The notes under the pieces are model-generated. The model saw nothing but the letters and a program-made list of their open reading frames with translations. It ran no database searches and was not told the origin of the DNA. Of a stretch of 64,000 nt of DNA, positions 22,543 through 31,928 are shown piece after piece; within the stretch, counting starts at the first letter, position 1; the number at the start of each line of letters is the position of its first letter. Origin of the DNA: RGIG2041 sp045546315. Its GTDB lineage: Bacteria; Bacillota; Clostridia; UBA1381; UMGS1253. The stretch is from the NCBI GenBank assembly GCA_045546315.1, contig JAZQCN010000036.1, forward strand, positions 124,001 through 188,000, read 5' to 3'. Position numbers and translations under genes: made by a program.

Positions 22543-23706
22543 TCACATCTCAATTAAATACAGCTGCGGTTTACCCTGTTCATCTTTATCGGATGCGTAG
22601 AGAATCGAATTGTTCGACCAGCTGAAGGTCGGGTGCGGATGTGTGCTCTGCGACTCCCACGATGTTCCGTGCTTGCAAAGCACCTCCATCTTCGGCGTAT
22701 CCGTTGAAATATCAATAAGCATCAAATCGTCAAGTGCATCGCCGACCAGCTTTGTGTTGTCGATATTGGCATGGTAGTGGTTGCAGTAAAACGGCACTTC
22801 CAAGTAGCGCACGATGTTGCAATCCTTATCTGCAAAGCCAATGCACGGAATTGCACTTTCCGACTCCTCGGCAAACGCCTGCTTACGGTCAACGGTGATG
22901 GTACCGTCGTGCCCCGGGCCGCGGTTGTCAAAGAAGACAAGACCGTCGCGCGTCCAGAACTCGTGGCCTACGCTGTCCGGCGCATCCTGACGAAAACACG
23001 GCATCACGCGGCGCGTCACGGTGTTGACCATCCAGATTCTCTGCGTAACCAGATTCCACGGTCCTTCGTGGCAATAGGACAAAAACTCGTTCGTGTCCGG
23101 CGCAAACTGCACATGTGCCACCTGGCAGGTATCGTCGACAATCGTCTCGCCGCCGCTGCCGTCCATGCAGATGACAACAATTTTACCGCGCTTCTGCTTA
23201 TAATAACGCTCGTTAAAGCCGTCGTAGTTTTTACCCGAGAACTGACGATGGTAATCGACAATCTCATTGAGCGCAAACGCCACATAGCGGTTGTCAAAGC
23301 TTACATTACCGCCAAAAAATTTGAAGCCGAATGGCGCGGTGTAAAGGTGCGTTAAGTTTTCCGTACCGCGCTCGAGCTTGTATACCTTATCACCGGCAAT
23401 AAACACGATGTACTTACTGTCGTTTGTCTTGGTCACAAAGCCGATATTGTCAATGCCCCACGCCGCAAAATCTGTCAGCTGTGTACGCACACCGGTTTCT
23501 AAATCCATAGCGTACAGCTCCGCTATTTTCTCCCCTTCGTTTGTATGCTTGTAAATGATTTCCTTATCCCCTAAGGTATAGGAATTCTCCGTAAAATAGA
23601 AATGTACATTGCAGCCGCTCTTTGTCAGCTGCTTAATCGTTCTTCCGCTCGTTTCATCCACAAAGGTGGTGATTTCGGACGGAAACTGTCTCCCTACATT
23701 CGACAT
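22543..23706 (-). CDS. Oligogalacturonate lyase (PL22), copy 1
   Basis: Cytoplasmic enzyme that cleaves short (unsaturated) galacturonides to 4-deoxy-5-keto-uronate units by beta-elimination. 387 residues of seven-bladed propeller, no signal peptide. Family landmarks: HFYFTENSYT, CHEGPWNLVTQRIW, GHEFWTRDGLVFFDNRG and YCNHYHAN, whose histidines are the likely metal ligands. The ATG at 23706 is preceded by GGGAGG. It is 18 bases downstream of the secreted lyase, so one transcript is likely. A paralogue is at 35641-36840. Confidence 0.88.
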   Translation of the reverse strand: MSNVGRQFPSEITTFVDETSGRTIKQLTKSGCNVHFYFTENSYTLGDKEIIYKHTNEGEKIAELYAMDLETGVRTQLTDFAAWGIDNIGFVTKTNDSKYIVFIAGDKVYKLERGTENLTHLYTAPFGFKFFGGNVSFDNRYVAFALNEIVDYHRQFSGKNYDGFNERYYKQKRGKIVVICMDGSGGETIVDDTCQVAHVQFAPDTNEFLSYCHEGPWNLVTQRIWMVNTVTRRVMPCFRQDAPDSVGHEFWTRDGLVFFDNRGPGHDGTITVDRKQAFAEESESAIPCIGFADKDCNIVRYLEVPFYCNHYHANIDNTKLVGDALDDLMLIDISTDTPKMEVLCKHGTSWESQSTHPHPTFSWSNNSILYASDKDEQGKPQLYLIEM

Positions 23707-23724
23707 GCTGTCGCCTCCCAAAAA

Positions 23725-26700
23725 TTATTTACAAGTCAGCGTAACGGATGCTTCCACCTTGGCATACTTTCCTTCGTAGGTTGCGGCAATCGTAGTATCA
23801 CCCTTACCGACAAAGGTCACAACGCCGTTTGCGTCTACCGTTGCAACCGCCGGATTGGAGCTGGTAAATACAACGCCGCCCGCCAAAACCTCTTCGCCCT
23901 TGCCGTTATACGCTTTCAGCACAAGCGCCTTGGTTTCGCCGACGCTGCCGTTTACGCTGTTGCCCGCAAAGTAAATCGGCCAATACTGCATATCGGTTTC
24001 CATCTGTTCTTTGGAAGTATAGAAGCAAACCTCGGTATAGCTGTTGTAGCTGCCTCCGTTTGCATCGCCCTGACCGTTGATGCGGAAATACTTCGCTGTC
24101 TTACCGCCCAGTTCAAAGATTTCCGGCATATTGGTCGTACCGCTGGTTCTGGTATCAAGCACCTGCTCCCAGTTTATGCCGTCTACGGAAACCTCGGCGT
24201 TAAAGATAAAGCTTCTCGGACCCGAGGCTGTACCTAAACCTGCAAGACCGAACGCATACAGGCTGACCGGCTCTGCAAATTCATAGCAAATCCACGCAGG
24301 CTTTGCCGCAGACCAACGATTCACCAGCTCATCGGAAATGATGTTATCCACCGTACCGAATTCCACATATTTGTCGTGACCTGCGGAGAAGGTGACATGC
24401 GCTACGCTCTGACGGCTCAGCTCCGCCGGCACACCGCTCAAGCTTGCACTCAATTTCAGCTCAGTGATGTTGTTCGGGCTGTTTGTGCCCTCCTGCCCTG
24501 CAAACTTATCCGTTACAAATGTAATTGTATACGATTTTTCGCCGATTGTAAAGCTTGCTGTGTTTCCGTTTTGTACAACCGGTGCACCGCTTGCCAGCGT
24601 TACGGTCGGGATATTGCCGTCCGTCAGCACGGTATAATCGGTTTTATCCGTTGTAAAGCTCTTCATTTCCGCACCGTTTAAGAGCACACGCTCGGAAAGC
24701 AGGGAAATGATGTTTACCTTTTCTGCCTCGGTATATTCTACTGCGCTGTCCGAGATAACAATCAAGCCGCGGTCATCCCACAAAACCTTTTTGCCGAGTG
24801 CCTCTACGAGCGCGCGGAGCGGAATGAGCGTTCTGCTGTTATAGGTCTGCGCCGGCACATCCAGAATTCTCTCTTCGCCGTTAACCAGCATCTTATCCGA
24901 GCCAATCTGCAGCTGAATCGTCGTATTGCCCTTGGTTACCGATACGGTCTGCGACGGCTCATACCAACTAACCTGCGCATCAAAGCTTTCGGAAATAAAG
25001 CGTACCGGCACGAGTGTTCTGCCGTTATCGGTAAACGGATATACATCCATATTCGCCGTGTCGACATAGGTTCTGTAGCCCTTATCGAGTACAACCGGGC
25101 TGTTTAAGAAAAGTGCTACCGTATTGCCTGCCTGACGTGCGGTGGAAATCGCGTTGTCCGAAACAGACCAAGTGTCCATTTTCGTCACCGGTGTAAGTGT
25201 TTCCGGTGCTGCTTCGCCTTCTTTAAGCGGTACAAATTCAACCGCAAGTGTCATCTCTGTCACATTCGTCATATGGATGGCAAGCTTATAAATATCCTGA
25301 TACACTTCATCCGGTGCTGTCGGGGAAGTCGGCAGCGGTCTTGCCGCCATGATCTCAAAGGTTGCATCGGCAGGACCTTCGGTAATGGCAGCATACATTC
25401 TTTCGTTGCCGACCGTAAGCAGCGCACTCTTTTTATCTGCAGAGAGCGTGATGTCGCCGGTTGCATGTGCAAACCACCAAAGCTCGGACGGCTTTTTCAT
25501 CGTTACCTCATCCTGTAAAACGATGCTGTTTCTGCCCTTGGTTATATACATACCGCGCTTTGCGGATGCAAAGTCATAGCTTGTCTGCGTCATATCCAGA
25601 ATGGAGAATGCCTCATTTTCCGCTTCCTCGTGACGGATAAACTTTGCATATGCCGTTTCCACCTGATCCCAGCCCTTGCCCGGATTTACAATCAAAGTAT
25701 TCTGACCTTCCGCGCGCTTTTGGTAATACATATTTGCATCATAGAGCGAGGAATAATCGGAACGGCCAAGTGTGCGGATAAAACGCTGTCCGTTGGCATC
25801 AATTACAAATGTACCCAACGACTTAAACATATGACCGGTGCCGTTATAACCGCCCTGCATTGCCGCATAAAGCGCATTGTCATCCGTCCATGAGGAGCGG
25901 AAGGTGGCAACCTGTGCATCGTCCTTGGCATCAAAGGTTTTATCAAGCGGTGTATCGCCTACATCCGAGCTCATATTCACATCCTTATAAAGTAATGCAA
26001 AATACGGATAGTTGACACCGCTCCTTTTGTCCAGAGCCCAGTTGTAGAGCGGCTTATTATAGCGCGCTGCCAGCCAATACGGTGTCGGGTCACCTTCAAT
26101 GGTGTCGGATGCATCACCAAAGTTAAAGTTCTTTTTCGGACCGGCAGTATATACCCAGTAGTCGCCCATATTTTCAACCACCGGATTGTCGAAAAACCAG
26201 GTAATCGCCTCCGGCTTTTCAAATTCCGGCTTAAATGCACTTTCAAGCTGTGCGAGCATATACACCATATACTCCGTTGCAAGACCCCAGTAGGATGAAC
26301 CCTCCGGGAAGCCGCCGTCTGCGCCGAAGGCCTCAACCGGCTGTCTGCCGTGCTTGAGGGCATAGGTCAGCAAGTACTCCGCAAGCTGCGGCTCTTCATC
26401 GGCAATCGCAAGTGCAATGCCTGCCGCAGAGGTATTGGCAATCATAGTACGGTTCGAGGTACCCTTTGCAATTTCAACAGAAATTACACCGTCATACGAA
26501 CGCACAAACTGCCAGAGTGCCTGCTTCTTTAAAATATCAATAATTTCTGTTCTTTCCTCCGGCGTGAGTGCATCGTAGCACCAATCGTAGAAGCACGCCA
26601 CGCCGTACATCAGCTCCGACGGAATCATCGGCGCAACATTCGACCAATCCGGGAAGGTGCCCGCATTGCGGATTTCTTTAAGACCGCGCTCGACATACTT

Positions 26701-28305
26701 TCTGTCCTGCTCGACGAGGTAAGTAAAGCCGAGCATCATCATGCGGCGCTCGATGCTTCTTGCCGCACTCAAAATATTTCTGCCGTTTGCAAAGGTGTAC
26801 GTTTCACAAGGTGTAGTCAAAAGCAAATCTGCATTGTCCTTGGTTTCTGCATACCAAATCGCGCACTGCTCATCTGTCGCAATTTTATCCGTTACTTCCG
26901 TTCTGCTGTTGATAAACAATCTCGGATGTGCATTTAAGTTCGACACGTAGCTCTTCTCCGTTACCGGCTCGCCGATTTTTGCCCAGTTTGTACCGGTTGA
27001 GCCGTAATACTTTGCATCGCCGAAATCCGGTGCCGCATCGCTGTAAATGATAAAGTTATCCAGCAAAATGGTGTCGCCCGGCTGCAGCACCGGGAAAATG
27101 CGCATCTGCACCTCGGAATAGCTTTCTACTTCTTTACTGAACGAAACGCTGTCCACTTCCTTGCCGTTTAAATAAGCAACAACGCTCTTTTTGTTAAAAT
27201 CAAACACAGCCTTGATGTGGTCCCAAACCTGCGTTCCGCTCGGCACAAAACCATTCTTTGCTGCGGCAAAGTTCGTGCCTGCCGCATCCTGAAGATAGAT
27301 TGTCATCGAGCTTTGCGAGCCCTTGGTAAACTGTGCATAAAATTCCACCGTCAGCGTCGTCGGCTTTTCGCCGAGCGTCAGATTCTTTTCAAAGCGCGGT
27401 GTCTTTTGTACCCTTTCCAGATTGGTTGCGCGAATGACCTTTTCCTTATCCAGTAGAACCGGCTTAATATAGTCCGATGTACTGATTTTTGAAAAGTTTG
27501 CTTCACTGCCCGTCGGGACATAGCTATCGCCATTTAAGGAACAATCGTATGTAAACAAGGTATACTTGCCCGCCGGTACGGAAAGTGCCGGTGCAGGCGT
27601 CTTATCAAACACCGCCATAATTTCCTCCGGTGTCACAATTTTTTCTTCCTTCTCGCCACCGCCCAGAATATCCTCGGCGGTCACATTATCTGTCGTGGAA
27701 AATACAATATCGTCGACAAAAGCTTCTTCCCCTGCACCGATGGTCGACGTAAAACGGATTTGCACCTCGGTCGTATCCAAAGCCTTGAATGCTTTGCCTT
27801 CCGAGCTCAATTCCCCATTAACATACACATCGAAGGTGCCGGCTTTAAAGTCCATCACAATCTTGTACGAATTCCACTCGCCCTTCGTGTCGCCGTTTAC
27901 CAGGGTTGTGCCCGTGCCGCCCATGTAGGCAACCGACGCAAACTTACAGCCCTCCGATTTCGCGCGGTAGGTCAGCGTCAAATTCGTCAGCGCCGAAAAG
28001 TCAAAATGCTTTTCAAAGCGCGGACCGTTCGTGCCCTCGGTATTGGTGTTGGTAAAGCGCATCACCATACCGGTTTCATCCTTGTAACCGGCAATTTTCG
28101 TCGTTGCCGCGTTGGACTGCTTTGTCCATGCAAGGCTGTCCTTGCTGCTGGTCGCAAGGGGCTGTCCGTCGGAATAGCTTTCAAAATCGTCCGAAAACAA
28201 AATGTTGCCTTCCGTACTTGCGTTGTCTTTTGCCGCAAACACATTTGTGATGCCGCAACCAAGCAGCATGCAGATGCTCAAAAGCAAGCAAATTCCTTTT
28301 TTCAT
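23725..28305 (-). CDS. Large secreted polysaccharide lyase, heparinase II/III-like, with accessory domains
   Basis: 1526 residues. Signal peptide 1-24; two LamG/CBM-like beta-sandwiches at about 35-205 and 250-425; an alpha/alpha-toroid lyase domain at about 455-790 with SNRTMIANTSAAG and GGFPEGSSYWGLATEYM; the heparinase II/III beta domain at about 795-1030 with GTGHMFKSLGTFVIDANGQR, matching the H-x(3)-S-F pattern of that family; a copper-amine-oxidase-N module at 1088-1186 (NGRTLVPVR, NSRTLIPLR); an F5/8 type C (discoidin-like) domain at about 1330-1432; and a Big_2 Ig-like domain at 1440-1524. It is exported and probably wall-associated. The setting points to a pectic or related uronic acid polymer, but the substrate is not determined. 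Confidence 0.85.
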   Translation of the reverse strand: MKKGICLLLSICMLLGCGITNVFAAKDNASTEGNILFSDDFESYSDGQPLATSSKDSLAWTKQSNAATTKIAGYKDETGMVMRFTNTNTEGTNGPRFEKHFDFSALTNLTLTYRAKSEGCKFASVAYMGGTGTTLVNGDTKGEWNSYKIVMDFKAGTFDVYVNGELSSEGKAFKALDTTEVQIRFTSTIGAGEEAFVDDIVFSTTDNVTAEDILGGGEKEEKIVTPEEIMAVFDKTPAPALSVPAGKYTLFTYDCSLNGDSYVPTGSEANFSKISTSDYIKPVLLDKEKVIRATNLERVQKTPRFEKNLTLGEKPTTLTVEFYAQFTKGSQSSMTIYLQDAAGTNFAAAKNGFVPSGTQVWDHIKAVFDFNKKSVVAYLNGKEVDSVSFSKEVESYSEVQMRIFPVLQPGDTILLDNFIIYSDAAPDFGDAKYYGSTGTNWAKIGEPVTEKSYVSNLNAHPRLFINSRTEVTDKIATDEQCAIWYAETKDNADLLLTTPCETYTFANGRNILSAARSIERRMMMLGFTYLVEQDRKYVERGLKEIRNAGTFPDWSNVAPMIPSELMYGVACFYDWCYDALTPEERTEIIDILKKQALWQFVRSYDGVISVEIAKGTSNRTMIANTSAAGIALAIADEEPQLAEYLLTYALKHGRQPVEAFGADGGFPEGSSYWGLATEYMVYMLAQLESAFKPEFEKPEAITWFFDNPVVENMGDYWVYTAGPKKNFNFGDASDTIEGDPTPYWLAARYNKPLYNWALDKRSGVNYPYFALLYKDVNMSSDVGDTPLDKTFDAKDDAQVATFRSSWTDDNALYAAMQGGYNGTGHMFKSLGTFVIDANGQRFIRTLGRSDYSSLYDANMYYQKRAEGQNTLIVNPGKGWDQVETAYAKFIRHEEAENEAFSILDMTQTSYDFASAKRGMYITKGRNSIVLQDEVTMKKPSELWWFAHATGDITLSADKKSALLTVGNERMYAAITEGPADATFEIMAARPLPTSPTAPDEVYQDIYKLAIHMTNVTEMTLAVEFVPLKEGEAAPETLTPVTKMDTWSVSDNAISTARQAGNTVALFLNSPVVLDKGYRTYVDTANMDVYPFTDNGRTLVPVRFISESFDAQVSWYEPSQTVSVTKGNTTIQLQIGSDKMLVNGEERILDVPAQTYNSRTLIPLRALVEALGKKVLWDDRGLIVISDSAVEYTEAEKVNIISLLSERVLLNGAEMKSFTTDKTDYTVLTDGNIPTVTLASGAPVVQNGNTASFTIGEKSYTITFVTDKFAGQEGTNSPNNITELKLSASLSGVPAELSRQSVAHVTFSAGHDKYVEFGTVDNIISDELVNRWSAAKPAWICYEFAEPVSLYAFGLAGLGTASGPRSFIFNAEVSVDGINWEQVLDTRTSGTTNMPEIFELGGKTAKYFRINGQGDANGGSYNSYTEVCFYTSKEQMETDMQYWPIYFAGNSVNGSVGETKALVLKAYNGKGEEVLAGGVVFTSSNPAVATVDANGVVTFVGKGDTTIAATYEGKYAKVEASVTLTCK

Positions 28306-28395
28306 AGTATCCTCTCCTTTTATGTTTATTAAATTTGTATATTCTGATTGAATGCATTAAAACGGAAATAATGCCTTTTCTCGCGACGTAGCTCT

Positions 28396-29967
28396 TCAGT
28401 TCAGCTGAATATCAATAGGCAATTTGCCTTTTGGTTCGAATTCACCGGTTAAAACCTCAAGAGGGTATTTCATATCCACAGGTCCTAAGCTGTAAATGAC
28501 TCTCGGGAAATGCGGCGCTTTTTCTATGGAATACGGGTTTCCGAAATGGACAATCGTTGAAAGCTTAGACTGCATTGCTGCCATAAGATTGGTTATCTTT
28601 TCGGTCAGATTTTCACTACCTGCGTATGCACCGACTTCGGCAAAGGTTATAAAGTGAACTTCATCCACCTTTGTGCTTTCAAAGCAAACATTTTCAATCT
28701 GCTTTTTGTTCGGAAACACATTGATTGCCACACAGTTAGCATCAGGAAACTTTTCTTTGATTTCATCAATGATTTTATTCGCTGCAGCCCAGGAGCCTCC
28801 GGTTTTTTCCGTCCATTCTCTTACTTCGTAATTTGAATCGTCGTATAGATTTTCTGCCAAAACAACAAACAAGCGTTTCTTGCCGGCTTCGAGCTTTGCG
28901 GAAACATTTTCGTCTTTTATAAGACAAATGCCTTCACGCCAAACCCTTTCGATACACTGTTTCTGATACTCCGAAATTTCAGTTGCGGTTGCAGGCTTCA
29001 TGGTGGAGTTCTGTGCCCGAATCACTCTTGCTACGGCTTCGTTTAATCGCTCTTCGGTAAAAGCACCGTTTTTATATGAATTCAGAAGATATTCATATGA
29101 GGTTTTAAAGGGAACACGATAATTCGGCAGAACCATATCTATTCCTGCAGCGATTGCGATTCCGTAGCACTTATCTTCGCTGTGCTTCTGCAAAATCCCC
29201 ATCATTGCAAAGGAATCGGTTAATATGAGTCCGTCAAAGCCCTGATTTCTTAATATGGACAGAAGCTTTTTAGACATACTCGCGGGATAAACAGGATCAA
29301 TTTTAGGATAAACAACATGCTTTGTCATAATGCCGGGAAGATTTGCTTCTTTCATTGCATTTGCATACGGAACCATATCAACATCAAGGATATCTTTTTC
29401 CGTAAGCATCGATAATCCTTCTTCCATATGGGTATCCACTGTTATATCTCTTCCGCCGGGAAAATGCTTTGCAGTTGCAAACATTCCGTTATCCAGGTAC
29501 CCTTTCAGCACCGCAGTTGTAATTTTAGCAACATAATTTTCATCACTTCCGCAGGTTCTGATAACGCGGCTGCGCGCATTGCCCATAACCATATCAACAT
29601 TGGGTGCCCAGACTGTATTATAGCCTAATTTTTTAGCTTCAATCGCTGTTATGCAACCATGCTGATATGCAATCTCTTCATCGTTTAAAGATGCCAGCGC
29701 CATCATGGAAGGAATCTTGTATTTACTCATAGGAAATCCGGTTTCCATATCGCTGCATATAAGCACCGGATATCCTGCATGCGCATTTATTCTTTTAATT
29801 TCTTCAGCATTTCCGTTGACACATGGAACCTGAACGGCACCTATGCTTTTTTTCTCAAGCATTTCATAAACAAAATTACGGTCCTCTTCATCGAGGTAAC
29901 CTCTTACACAGAGAAGCTGCCCTATCTTTTGTTCGACTGTAAGTTCACGAATATTAAGCTCTTTCAT
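28396..29967 (-). CDS. Glycoside hydrolase family 3 enzyme
   Basis: 523 residues, no signal peptide, so it acts on imported oligosaccharides. The N-terminal GH3 barrel has KHFPGGRD near residue 165 and the nucleophile Asp in GLILTDSFAMMG near residue 255; a smaller C-terminal alpha/beta domain follows. The KHFPG-G-D and TVDTH loop resembles beta-N-acetylhexosaminidases (NagZ type) more than beta-glucosidases, but specificity is open. The ATG at 29967 has AGAGG. Divergent from an AraC regulator across 168 bases with a 13-base inverted repeat. It is probably the first gene of the operon GH3, secreted lyase, PL22, SGNH hydrolase. Confidence 0.87.
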   Translation of the reverse strand: MKELNIRELTVEQKIGQLLCVRGYLDEEDRNFVYEMLEKKSIGAVQVPCVNGNAEEIKRINAHAGYPVLICSDMETGFPMSKYKIPSMMALASLNDEEIAYQHGCITAIEAKKLGYNTVWAPNVDMVMGNARSRVIRTCGSDENYVAKITTAVLKGYLDNGMFATAKHFPGGRDITVDTHMEEGLSMLTEKDILDVDMVPYANAMKEANLPGIMTKHVVYPKIDPVYPASMSKKLLSILRNQGFDGLILTDSFAMMGILQKHSEDKCYGIAIAAGIDMVLPNYRVPFKTSYEYLLNSYKNGAFTEERLNEAVARVIRAQNSTMKPATATEISEYQKQCIERVWREGICLIKDENVSAKLEAGKKRLFVVLAENLYDDSNYEVREWTEKTGGSWAAANKIIDEIKEKFPDANCVAINVFPNKKQIENVCFESTKVDEVHFITFAEVGAYAGSENLTEKITNLMAAMQSKLSTIVHFGNPYSIEKAPHFPRVIYSLGPVDMKYPLEVLTGEFEPKGKLPIDIQLN

Positions 29968-30060
29968 TTTGATGTACCTCTTTAATATTCTTAAAAAGTT
30001 CCAGCTATTTTTACTCTGCACTACCCTTGACAGATATATTTGCTCATGCTATACTTTCAT

Positions 30061-30120
30061 TATACAGCAATATTTACCCAGCTTCAATGGTTATATTGCT
30101 GTATACATTGAAAATATTGC
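30061..30120. promoter_or_regulatory. Candidate AraC operator between GH3 and its regulator
   Basis: TATACAGCAATAT (30061-30073) and ATATTGCTGTATA (30093-30105) are a perfect 13-base inverted repeat with starts 32 bases apart. A third core, ATATTGC, is at 30114-30120. The same GCAATAT core occurs before the GH13 gene at 54742 and 54774. Confidence 0.7.
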
Positions 30121-30135
30121 GCAGAGGTGAGAAAG

Positions 30136-30966
30136 ATGCTACCGCAAAAACCATTTGTAGACTTGAACTTTTCACTCAAAAACGGATACAAGGTATATAC
30201 AAGTGAAACAAGCACCGCGCAAAATACACATACGCATCATCACGATTCTTACGAAATCTATATGCTTTTAAACAGCCGTGTCGATTTTTTTGCCGACGGT
30301 GCCATGTATCCGCTCAACCCCAAAGAGCTGATTGCCGTACGCGGCGCATCGCCGCACGGGCGGCTCACCGTACACAACGGCAGTGCAGAATATATGGTCA
30401 TTTTGCTCAACGAAGACTTTTTTGTGCAAAACGGCTGTACGCAGTATGAGGAAATCTTTTATCCGCACGCGCGCGGCGACCGCAAAATCAGCGCCGCCAC
30501 CTGTGAAAACAGCGGACTTTATGACGTATATACGCGCTTGAAAAAATACACCAACAATTTTACGGACACCGATAATGTCATTACAAGGACGCTTTTGATT
30601 GAGTTTTTGCATGTCTTAAATACAGAAACGCACTTTTCCAAAACCTACATCTCCAATCCGCAGGTAGAAAAGATTTTAACCTATATCGACGAAAATTTAA
30701 GCAAAAAGCTTACCTTAGACGAGCTTGCGGAGCACGCATTTTTGTCGAAATACCATATGTGCCGCCTGTTTAAAAAATATGTCGGCTGTACAATTAACCA
30801 GTACATCACCGCCAAGCGCATTGAGCGTACAAGCGCGCTTGCACAGGAAAAGAAAAGCTTGACCGCCGCCTGCGCCGAAGCCGGCTTTTCGGATTATTCC
30901 GCTTTTTACAAAGCCTTTAAGCGCGAGCACGATACGCAGCCGAAAATCCTTTTGAAAAAGAAATAA
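30136..30966 (+). CDS. AraC-family regulator (divergent from GH3)
   Basis: 276 residues. N-terminal cupin-like sensing domain at about 15-120 (THTHHHDSYEIYMLL with clustered His), then two AraC HTHs in the last 100 residues (LTLDELAEHAFLSKYHMCRLFKKYVG; AEAGFSDYSAFYKAFKRE). The ATG at 30136 follows GAGGTG; a GTG at 30127 is less likely. It probably activates the GH3-lyase-PL22 operon in response to a pectic sugar; that is inferred from position and the inverted repeat at 30061-30105. Confidence 0.9.
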   Translation: MLPQKPFVDLNFSLKNGYKVYTSETSTAQNTHTHHHDSYEIYMLLNSRVDFFADGAMYPLNPKELIAVRGASPHGRLTVHNGSAEYMVILLNEDFFVQNGCTQYEEIFYPHARGDRKISAATCENSGLYDVYTRLKKYTNNFTDTDNVITRTLLIEFLHVLNTETHFSKTYISNPQVEKILTYIDENLSKKLTLDELAEHAFLSKYHMCRLFKKYVGCTINQYITAKRIERTSALAQEKKSLTAACAEAGFSDYSAFYKAFKREHDTQPKILLKKK

Positions 30967-30995
30967 AAGCCTTCTCAGAATTTGAGAAGGCTTTT
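30965..30995. terminator. Bidirectional terminator overlapping the end of an AraC gene
   Basis: AAAAGCCTTCTCA (30965-30977) pairs perfectly with TGAGAAGGCTTTT (30983-30995). The last six codons and stop of the minus-strand AraC gene lie inside the stem. Confidence 0.85.
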
Positions 30996-31772
30996 AATAT
31001 ACTTTTGCGGCGACAGTCTCGTTTCAGTTTTGAACACCTTTGAAAAATAGAATTGGTCGCGGTAGCCGCATTTGCCTGCAAGCTCTGCGACATTTACCTC
31101 GCCCGCTTCCATCAGTCGTTTTGCATACCCGATGCGTAGCGTAGTAACATACTGCGAAAACTTGCATCCCGTCTTTTTTATAAACAGCGAAGAAAGGTAT
31201 TTTTCGCTGTAAAAGAAGATGCCCGCAACCTTTTTCAAAGACATATCCGACATCTGATAATTGTGGTTGATATATTCTAACACAAAATCAATCTTTTCTT
31301 TGTGCTTCTGTTGCGCACGCACATCGTTTAAATACGATAGCGTATGCGTAAAGACGCTTTCTGTCAAAAGATATGCATTGCCCGGATGCACGCGGATGAT
31401 GGAATCCATCCAGAATTGTAGCACGTGGTCAAAATCCCGAAACAAAAAGCTTTCTTCACAAACGCCCAAATCCTTTAAAAGCCCCAGGGCACTTTCGCCG
31501 TTAAAGCTGATATACAAAAAAGTAAAGTCGTTGTCCGGCTTTAGCGTATAGCTCTGATAGGGAAATGTAAAAAACAAATCCCCTTTTTTCAGCCGTGTCT
31601 CCATGTCACCGGATTTAAACACCGCGCTCCCCTTGTCTACAAGATGCATACAATAGGTCGGCTTTAAAAATGGCTGCTGCAATCTCTTTATACCGGTTTC
31701 ATAAACAAAATGTATAAACTGTAGGCTTTGCTTTACCTCCGTTTGCGGTATAAAATTACATATATCCGTCAT
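30975..31772 (-). CDS. AraC-family regulator (divergent from oxidoreductase)
   Basis: 265 residues with an N-terminal cupin-type domain (about 15-110) and a C-terminal double HTH (SLKKVAGIFFYSEKYLSSLFIKKTG; AGKCGYRDQFYFSKVFKTE). The ATG at 31772 is preceded by AAGGAGTGG. It is divergent from the Gfo/Idh/MocA gene at 31929, and a 21-base tandem repeat next to that gene's promoter is a good candidate binding site. The coding 3' end forms part of the shared terminator. Confidence 0.9.
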   Translation of the reverse strand: MTDICNFIPQTEVKQSLQFIHFVYETGIKRLQQPFLKPTYCMHLVDKGSAVFKSGDMETRLKKGDLFFTFPYQSYTLKPDNDFTFLYISFNGESALGLLKDLGVCEESFLFRDFDHVLQFWMDSIIRVHPGNAYLLTESVFTHTLSYLNDVRAQQKHKEKIDFVLEYINHNYQMSDMSLKKVAGIFFYSEKYLSSLFIKKTGCKFSQYVTTLRIGYAKRLMEAGEVNVAELAGKCGYRDQFYFSKVFKTETRLSPQKYIKSLLKF

Positions 31773-31827
31773 ATGCCCCACTCCTTTTCTCCAGTGTAGC
31801 AAAAAATCTGTAAATAAGCAAGAAAAT

Positions 31828-31890
31828 ATGGCTTTTTTGCATTTGAAAATGGTTTTTTTACATTCACAAGCACTATGAATATGCTATAAT
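31828..31890 (+). promoter_or_regulatory. Promoter with AraC-type tandem boxes
   Basis: ATGGCTTTTTTGCATTTGAA (31828-31847) is repeated in diverged form as ATGGTTTTTTTACATTCACA (31849-31868), a 21-base period or two helical turns. The second copy runs into TTCACA (31863-31868), then 16 bases to TATAAT (31885-31890) with TG before it. Overlap of the box with the -35 is typical of AraC activators. Confidence 0.65.
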
Positions 31891-31928
31891 GGTATTAACA
31901 AACAATCGTACAAAGGAGTAATTCTATT

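Noticed and set aside
22244..22600. 118-codon frame within MITE-like element 1
   Set aside because: Spans the terminal repeats and part of PL22 antisense; no coding signal.
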